Positions 21,521 to 26,317 of a DNA stretch of 26,317 bases are shown piece after piece (positions within the stretch are counted from its first letter, which is position 1; the number at the start of each line of letters is the position of its first letter). The notes under the pieces are model-generated. The model searched no databases, had not been told where the DNA came from, and saw only the letters and a program-made list of their open reading frames with translations. Origin of the DNA: an uncultured Elusimicrobia bacterium (GTDB taxonomy: Bacteria; Elusimicrobiota; Elusimicrobia; UBA1565; UBA9628); assembly GCA_903874575.1 (NCBI GenBank), contig CAIQSZ010000325.1:1-26317 (forward strand), in the 5' to 3' direction. Made by a program: the position numbers and the translations under genes.

Positions 21521-23680
21521 TTGTCCAACGAAAACGATCCGATCCAGACGCAAATTTCAGAAGCCCCGCCGGCCGTTGCGTCCGGGCCCGTGCGAGTGCA
21601 CGACGGCTCGACGCCTTACGGTTCCCCGGACGCGTCGGCCGCCGGCGTTGCTCTATCCGCCGCAGCCCCCGCGCGCGAAGAACAGTATCCTCGCGCCGAT
21701 GGTCCCGTGGAGGCGGATCGAGATGTGCCTCAGCCTTCCGAAGTCCGAAGCCAAGACAGCGACGACGGCGAGGAGGACGACATAGACGTCCCCGAGGCGG
21801 CCTTGCCCGGGCCCGCGTCGAACGCAACGAGCGCGCCGACTCAGCAAAGCCAGCCCGCCCAAGCCGTTCAGGCCGGAGAGGGCTCCGGACGTCGACGCCG
21901 CCGCCGTCGTCGCGGCCGCGGCGGTCGAGGTCGCGACGGCCAGAATGCCCCGGATACGTCCGGGCAGGCTTCGGCTCTTCCTGGCCCGAACCCGTCGCCC
22001 GAGGCCGCGGGCGCCGCCCCGGCTCCCAGCGTCGTCCCGCCGAGTCCGCCTCAGCCGGAGCGCGAGGAACGCGGCGCCGATCGGGGAGGACGGGATCGGA
22101 CCCGCGACCATCAGGGCCGAGGCGAACGCGGCGGTGAAAAGCGCGAACGCGGCGAACGGCGCGAGGAGCGCCATGACCGCCATGACCGCCATGAGCGGCA
22201 TGGTCACGGCGGCGAGCGCACCAACGAGGTTCGAGGCGTCCGGCCTCCCGTCAAGCGCGAGGTGCTCGCGAATACCTCGTTCGAGGAGACGCGCATCGCC
22301 ATCTTGGAAAATGGCCGCCTGGCCGAACTCCATTGGGAGCGCAAAAGCTCGCAGAACATCGTCGGCAATATATACAAAGGGACCGTCGAGAACGTCCTGC
22401 CCGGCATCTCGTCGGCGTTCGTCAATATCGGCTTCGATAAGAACGCCTACCTATATATCTCGGACGTTCTGGGCGACAAGGGCGCGGCGATCGACTCGAC
22501 GCTGAAGAAGGGCCAACAGATCATGGTCCAGGTCGCCAAGGAGGCGATCAGCACCAAGGGTCCGAAGGTTACGATGGATGTGACGCTCCCGGGCCGCTAT
22601 CTCGTGTTTACTCCGTTCCAGACTTATGTCGGCATCTCGAAGCACATCGCCGAGGCCGAGGAACGCCAGCGCCTGGAGCGGATCGTCGACCGGTTGGTCG
22701 CCACGCACCTGGGCGGCAAGGGCCTCGTCGTGCGCACGGAGGCCGAGGGCGCCACCGAGGAGGAACTCGAACTCGAGGTTAAGTACCTGCTCGCAGCCTG
22801 GCAGCAGATTCAGAAAAAGTTCGAGGATACGCCTCCGCCGACCTTGCTGCATCAGGACCTCAGCCTGGCTTTGCAGATCGCGCGCGACATCATGTCCGAG
22901 CAGGTTTACGTGTACATGGTCGACAGCAAGGACGTGCAGAAGGAAGTCATCCATTTCGTCGAGGGCTTCGCGCCGGAGCTGAAGGACCGCGTGCGTTTTT
23001 ACGAATCGAAGACTCCGATCTTCAAGGCGTTCAACATCGAGCGCGAGATCGTCGGCATCCGGGAGACGAAGGTGCCTCTGCCCAACGGCGGCTCTATCGT
23101 CATCCAGGAAGCCGAGTCGCTGTGCGCGATCGACGTCAACACCGGGCGCTTCACCGGTTCCAAGTCTCAGGAGGAGACCGTCACTTCGACGAACATCGAG
23201 GCCGCGCACATGGTCGCGCAGCAGCTGCGCCTGCGAAACATCGGCGGCATCATCGTCGTTGATTTTATCGATATGCGCAAAGCGTCGAATCGCCAGAAGG
23301 TCATGGAGGCGTTCGCCGAAGCGTGCAAGGCGGACCGCGCGAAGATCCGCATTCTGCCTATCACGCGCTTGGGGCTTATCGAGCTCACTCGCGAGCGCAA
23401 GCGCATGTCCACGGCGGCTTTACTGACCAGCGAATGCCCCGAGTGCCGCGGCTCCGGGAGGGTGCTGTCCTCGGAGACCCTGCGCATAAAGATCCAGCGC
23501 GAAATCTTCGAAATGACCGGCGGGCGTCCCGGCGGCTCGATCCGGGTTCTCCTGCATCCCGACGTGGCCGAGGCGTTCCGCGGTCAGCACGGAGTCATCG
23601 AGAAGAATGTCCAGCGTTCCATCAAAATCCAAATCGACCCGCAGCTAATGTGGGAGGACTATCGGATCATCCTCGAATGA
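21521..23680 (+). CDS. rng: Ribonuclease E/G family endoribonuclease with long N-terminal disordered region
   Basis: RNase E/G cleaves single-stranded AU-rich RNA in rRNA maturation and mRNA decay. The 719-residue product has a catalytic core of about 475 residues starting near 246 (REVLANTSFEETRIAI), the size of RNase G. S1-domain sequence is GNIYKGTVENVLPGISSAFV. Asp538 (AIDVN) and Asp581 (VVDFIDM) match E. coli RNase E Asp303/Asp346 with identical spacing of 43. Cys639-Pro-Glu-Cys642 is the zinc-link motif. Residues 1-245 are low-complexity: acidic (EEDDIDVPE), eight Arg at 124-131 then GRGGRGR, Pro/Ala-rich, then RHDRHDRHERHG. The TTG start is set by the SD. It overlaps the amidase gene by ATGA. 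Confidence 0.94.
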   Translation: MSNENDPIQTQISEAPPAVASGPVRVHDGSTPYGSPDASAAGVALSAAAPAREEQYPRADGPVEADRDVPQPSEVRSQDSDDGEEDDIDVPEAALPGPASNATSAPTQQSQPAQAVQAGEGSGRRRRRRRRGRGGRGRDGQNAPDTSGQASALPGPNPSPEAAGAAPAPSVVPPSPPQPEREERGADRGGRDRTRDHQGRGERGGEKRERGERREERHDRHDRHERHGHGGERTNEVRGVRPPVKREVLANTSFEETRIAILENGRLAELHWERKSSQNIVGNIYKGTVENVLPGISSAFVNIGFDKNAYLYISDVLGDKGAAIDSTLKKGQQIMVQVAKEAISTKGPKVTMDVTLPGRYLVFTPFQTYVGISKHIAEAEERQRLERIVDRLVATHLGGKGLVVRTEAEGATEEELELEVKYLLAAWQQIQKKFEDTPPPTLLHQDLSLALQIARDIMSEQVYVYMVDSKDVQKEVIHFVEGFAPELKDRVRFYESKTPIFKAFNIEREIVGIRETKVPLPNGGSIVIQEAESLCAIDVNTGRFTGSKSQEETVTSTNIEAAHMVAQQLRLRNIGGIIVVDFIDMRKASNRQKVMEAFAEACKADRAKIRILPITRLGLIELTRERKRMSTAALLTSECPECRGSGRVLSSETLRIKIQREIFEMTGGRPGGSIRVLLHPDVAEAFRGQHGVIEKNVQRSIKIQIDPQLMWEDYRIILE
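22169..22204 (+). repeat. 9-bp tandem repeat encoding a His-Asp-Arg tract in rng
   Basis: Three near-identical copies of CGCCATGAC plus a degenerate fourth encode RHDRHDRHERHG (residues 217-228 of the RNase). The neighbouring GCGAACGCGGC units (about 22123-22160) encode related RGE/GERR repeats. Such repeats can change copy number by slippage. The His-rich tract might bind metal, but that is speculation. Confidence 0.7.
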
Positions 23681-25194
23681 CCCGAACCGCGCTCCTCTTG
23701 TCGGCGGCGTTCTTTCTCGTTCCGTGCGCTTTCGCGCGCGGAGGAGAGACCGTCGCCGTCGTCTTTTCCGGGGCGGCGCTCGACCCCATCCCTTCATATA
23801 AGGCGGGGGGAGAGCTCTATTTGGACGCCAAGCGCATCGGCGAGATATATGGCGGACAGGTCTATTCCTACCCGGTGTCGGGGCGCATCCAGTTGACCCT
23901 CCGCGGACGCGTCATGCAGTTCCTCATAGACACGAAGAAAGCGACGGCGGGCGATGAGTCGTTCGACTTGGTCTCGCCCGCCATAGCGCGCGCCTCGAAA
24001 GTCTTCCTGCCCGTGTCGTTTCTCTCGTCGGAGGCGTTCGAGCGCTGGAGCGGATTCGACGCGCGTTTCGATCAGGGCACGAAGACGCTCCAGGTCGAGC
24101 GCCGCGCCACCGCGGGGCCCGTGCGCGCGTTCTCATATAAGGGGCGCACGCGCCTGACCCTGGAACTGGGATCGGGGCTGACCTATCAAACCGTCGCGCG
24201 AGGCGTCGGCGCGATGGAGATCGTCGTCCCTTTCGGCGTGGTTGAGGGAGACGATCAGGTCGATGTCGATGACGGAGTCGTTTCGGCTTATGCGGTCAAG
24301 CAGGCTCCCCGTTCGGTCCGCGTGACCGTGCATTTCACGAAAACCGGCCAGCGTTGGAAGGCCGTAGAGCTGGCGGATCCTCGACGCCTGGTCATAGACG
24401 TCTACGGTCCGGGGATCGTTCCGGGCGCGGATGCGGTCGAGGAAGTCCCCGCGGCCTCGCCCCCCGCCGCGAAAGTCGCGGTGGATTTGGCGACGACGTC
24501 CGCCGCGCCGCGCCGGCGCGTCATCGTGGTGGATGCGGGACACGGCGGCAGGGATCCTGGCGCCACGGGAACCCGCGGCACCAAGGAGAAGGACATCACG
24601 CTCGTCGCCGCGCTGGAACTGGCGCGCGTCCTGCGAGAGCGCGGAGATTTCAAGGTCGTGCTTACCCGCGAAAGCGACGTCTTCGTGCCGCTGTCGGACC
24701 GCTCGAAGACCGCCAACGACCTGTCGGCCGACCTGTTCGTGTCCCTCCACTGCAACGCCGCCGGCAACCATCGCGAGACGGGTTTTGAGGTCTATTCGGT
24801 TTCCGAGAGGGCGTCGGACCCCGAGGCCGAGGCGCTGGCCGCTTCGGAGAACGCCGCGCTCGAACTCGAGGGCAAGAAACCCGAGGAAGAGGATGCCAAG
24901 CTCATTTTGCTTGCGATGACCAAGACCGAGATGGTCAACGAGTCCGCCCCATTCGCGGCGTTTGTCGAGCGTGAAATCGGCAAACGCATCGGCGTGCCCG
25001 ACCGCGGCCAGAAGCAGGCGGGATTTTACGTCCTGCGCGGCACTCATGCGCCGGCCATCCTTGTCGAGATGGCGTTCATCAGCCATGCCAAGGACGAAGC
25101 CCAACTCGGCTCGCGCCGCTTCCGTCGCCGGCTGGCCGAAGGCGTGGCCGCCGGCGTCGCCGAGTACGCTCGCAAGAAAGGATGGCTCGAATGA
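23677..25194 (+). CDS. Exported N-acetylmuramoyl-L-alanine amidase (Amidase_3)
   Basis: This enzyme cleaves the bond between MurNAc and L-Ala of peptidoglycan, as AmiA/B/C do in cell separation. From the ATG at 23677 the product has 505 residues. A signal peptide covers about 1-20 (LLLSAAFFLVPCAFA). A region at about 25-140 resembles copper-amine-oxidase N-terminal-like domains, and one at about 150-262 resembles an AMIN-type beta domain; both are tentative. The C-terminal Amidase_3 domain has zinc ligands His289 (DAGHGG), Glu304 (TKEKD) and His358 (SLHCNA), plus catalytic Glu464 (LVEMAF). The start overlaps rng by ATGA. The amiC label would be plausible but is not certain. Confidence 0.93.
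   Translation: MTRTALLLSAAFFLVPCAFARGGETVAVVFSGAALDPIPSYKAGGELYLDAKRIGEIYGGQVYSYPVSGRIQLTLRGRVMQFLIDTKKATAGDESFDLVSPAIARASKVFLPVSFLSSEAFERWSGFDARFDQGTKTLQVERRATAGPVRAFSYKGRTRLTLELGSGLTYQTVARGVGAMEIVVPFGVVEGDDQVDVDDGVVSAYAVKQAPRSVRVTVHFTKTGQRWKAVELADPRRLVIDVYGPGIVPGADAVEEVPAASPPAAKVAVDLATTSAAPRRRVIVVDAGHGGRDPGATGTRGTKEKDITLVAALELARVLRERGDFKVVLTRESDVFVPLSDRSKTANDLSADLFVSLHCNAAGNHRETGFEVYSVSERASDPEAEALAASENAALELEGKKPEEEDAKLILLAMTKTEMVNESAPFAAFVEREIGKRIGVPDRGQKQAGFYVLRGTHAPAILVEMAFISHAKDEAQLGSRRFRRRLAEGVAAGVAEYARKKGWLE
25177..25182 (+). promoter_or_regulatory. Shine-Dalgarno site favouring murI start at 25191
   Basis: AAAGGA lies 8 nt before the ATG at 25191. The other in-frame ATG (25182) overlaps this element itself and so is unlikely. 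Confidence 0.65.
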
Positions 25195-25997
25195 GGGCGA
25201 GTTCGGCCATCGGCGTGTTCGACTCCGGCCTGGGAGGGCTGACCGTGTTCAAGGCTCTGGCCCGCCGCATGCCCCAGGAGTCCTTGGTCTACTTCGGCGA
25301 TACCGCGCACGTGCCCTACGGTTCCAAGTCGCCGGAGGCCATCGCGCGCTATTCGACGGCGGTGGCTCGTTTCCTCGCCGCGCGCGGCGTCAAACTGCTC
25401 GTGGTCGCCTGCAACACCTCGTCGGCGTGGGCTTTGCCGGCCATTCGTCGCGCGGTGAAGATTCCGGTCGTCGGCGTCGTGGAGCCCGGAGCGCACGCGG
25501 CGTTGGCGGCCACGACCGGGCGCCGCATCGGCATCATCGGCACCGAGGCGACCGTGAGGTCGCGCGCGTATCCCAAGGCGCTCTCCGCGCTTGCGCGCGG
25601 CGTGAAGTCGTTGTCGCAAGCCTGTCCATTGTTCGTGCCGCTCGTCGAGGAAGGCTGGTGGTCCGGCCCCGTGGTCGCCGCGGTCGTGCGCCGTTACTGC
25701 GCGCCGCTGAAGGCCGCGCGGGTGGACACCCTGATCCTGGGCTGTACTCATTACCCGTATTTGAAGCCGATGCTCGCCAAGGCGATGGGGCCGCGCGTGC
25801 GCTTGATCGATTCGGCCGAGGAGACGGCGCGCGAGACGGAGCGCGTGCTCGCCGATCTGGGGTTGCGCGCGCCTGCGGGCCGGCGCGGCCGCCGCGAGTA
25901 CTACGCGTCCGACGCTCCGCGCCGGTTCGCGCGCTTGGGCCGGCGCATGCTTGGGTCCGCCGTCGGCCGGGTCCGCCTCCACTCCCTCGACGCGTGA
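25191..25997 (+). CDS. murI: Glutamate racemase
   Basis: MurI converts L-Glu to D-Glu for the peptidoglycan stem peptide in the cytoplasm. From the ATG at 25191 the product has 268 residues, the normal size. It starts MRASSAIGVFDSGLGGL, with the conserved Asp11-Ser12. The two catalytic cysteines are Cys74 (VACNTSSAWALP) and Cys185 (LGCTHYPYLKP), and DTAHVPYGSKSPE is the substrate-site loop. The ATGA overlap with the amidase and the SD at 25177-25182 decide the start. The last 40 residues are Arg-rich and somewhat longer than usual. It fits the wall-synthesis context of this end of the cluster. Confidence 0.97.
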   Translation: MRASSAIGVFDSGLGGLTVFKALARRMPQESLVYFGDTAHVPYGSKSPEAIARYSTAVARFLAARGVKLLVVACNTSSAWALPAIRRAVKIPVVGVVEPGAHAALAATTGRRIGIIGTEATVRSRAYPKALSALARGVKSLSQACPLFVPLVEEGWWSGPVVAAVVRRYCAPLKAARVDTLILGCTHYPYLKPMLAKAMGPRVRLIDSAEETARETERVLADLGLRAPAGRRGRREYYASDAPRRFARLGRRMLGSAVGRVRLHSLDA

Positions 25998-26004
25998 GCG
26001 CAAC

Positions 26005-26317
26005 ATGAATGAACTTTTGAAGACGGTCGGTCTGGCGAAGGTCCGCGTGGACGCGGGCTTTTCCCGCGTCGGCCGGCGGCTGAACGCCGCCGATCCCGCG
26101 GACCGCGCATTGATGACGCTGGCGGCGCGGGCGGTTTCATCCGGCAACGCGCTGATGGCGCTTTGCCGGGAAGGCCAGCCCAACGAGGCCCTCCCGCTTT
26201 TGCGCGCCGTCGCCGAGTTCGCGCTGACGATGCGCTGGATCGTCGTTGCCGACGTCCCCTCCCGTTCCCTTGCCGCGCTGGCGGAGTTGGACGCGCCGAA
26301 GTGGGAAAGCCTATGGC
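26005..26317 (+). CDS. Unrecognised protein, N-terminal 104 residues (cut by window end)
   Basis: An ATG 7 nt after the murI stop opens a frame that continues without a stop to the window end. The product starts MNELLKTVGLAKVRVDAG and appears entirely helical and soluble, with no signal peptide. The segment CREGQPNEALPLLRAVAEFA followed by LTMRWIV resembles the helix of DUF5677/HEPN-like proteins of unknown function, in which a long helical segment carries LxRxxxE. This is a weak resemblance by eye. Codon use matches the neighbours. Its position suggests co-transcription with murI, but nothing in the visible part states a function. Confidence 0.65.
   Translation, partial: MNELLKTVGLAKVRVDAGFSRVGRRLNAADPADRALMTLAARAVSSGNALMALCREGQPNEALPLLRAVAEFALTMRWIVVADVPSRSLAALAELDAPKWESLW

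Noticed and set aside
23323..23676. In-frame extension of the amidase into rng
   Set aside because: The ATG at 23677 is directly followed by a signal peptide, which must be N-terminal. The upstream part is a shadow of rng.

Overview
This window is a 26.3 kb, GC-rich stretch in which every convincing gene reads on the + strand. It starts in the last codons of tuf (EF-Tu). It then runs through a complete S10-spc-alpha ribosomal protein superoperon: rpsJ, rplC, rplD, rplW, rplB, rpsS, rplV, rpsC, rplP, rpmC, rpsQ, rplN, rplX, rplE, rpsN, rpsH, rplF, rplR, rpsE, rplO, secY, adk, map, infA, rpmJ, rpsM, rpsK, rpsD, rpoA, rplQ. After rplQ, 25 nt later and with no visible terminator, come the rod-shape/elongasome genes mreB, mreC, mreD, mrdA (PBP2) and rodA, then an RNase E/G gene (rng), an exported N-acetylmuramoyl-L-alanine amidase, murI (glutamate racemase) and the start of an unrecognised gene cut by the window end. 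The longest gap between genes is 76 nt (rpsJ-rplC), so no stretch over 300 nt lacks a gene. I saw no tRNA, rRNA, CRISPR, IS element or prophage.

Organism: a bacterium, probably of Gram-negative type given mreBCD-PBP2-RodA, a periplasmic amidase and RNase E/G. It is GC-rich, uses Shine-Dalgarno initiation and often starts genes with GTG or TTG in 4-nt overlaps. rpmD (L30) is absent from its usual place between rpsE and rplO. Many ribosomal proteins carry Ala/Lys/Gly/Arg-rich tails. S14, L36, S4 and adenylate kinase are all zinc-binding versions. The layout does not match well-known model phyla. My best guess is a GC-rich member of Elusimicrobiota or a neighbouring candidate phylum, but that is a low-confidence inference from general impression, not from any search.

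Together the genes supply most of the core ribosome, the Sec channel, adenylate kinase, N-terminal Met removal, IF-1 and the RNA polymerase alpha subunit. They then supply the wall-elongation machine with an RNA-processing enzyme and two wall enzymes. The contiguity suggests, without proving, that ribosome supply and lateral wall growth could be transcriptionally coupled.

The gene content is conserved and mostly ordinary, and I found no new multi-gene system. The observation most worth following is structural. At four stop codons (rpsS, rpsE, rpsD, mreB) the final codons are perfectly mirrored by noncoding bases just downstream, giving 7-9 bp stems whose loop contains the stop codon. A weaker 5-bp version lies at rplC, and another hairpin followed by a T-run lies between rpsJ and rplC. 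A second oddity is an RNase E/G whose roughly 245-residue disordered, Arg/His-rich region is at the N-terminus.
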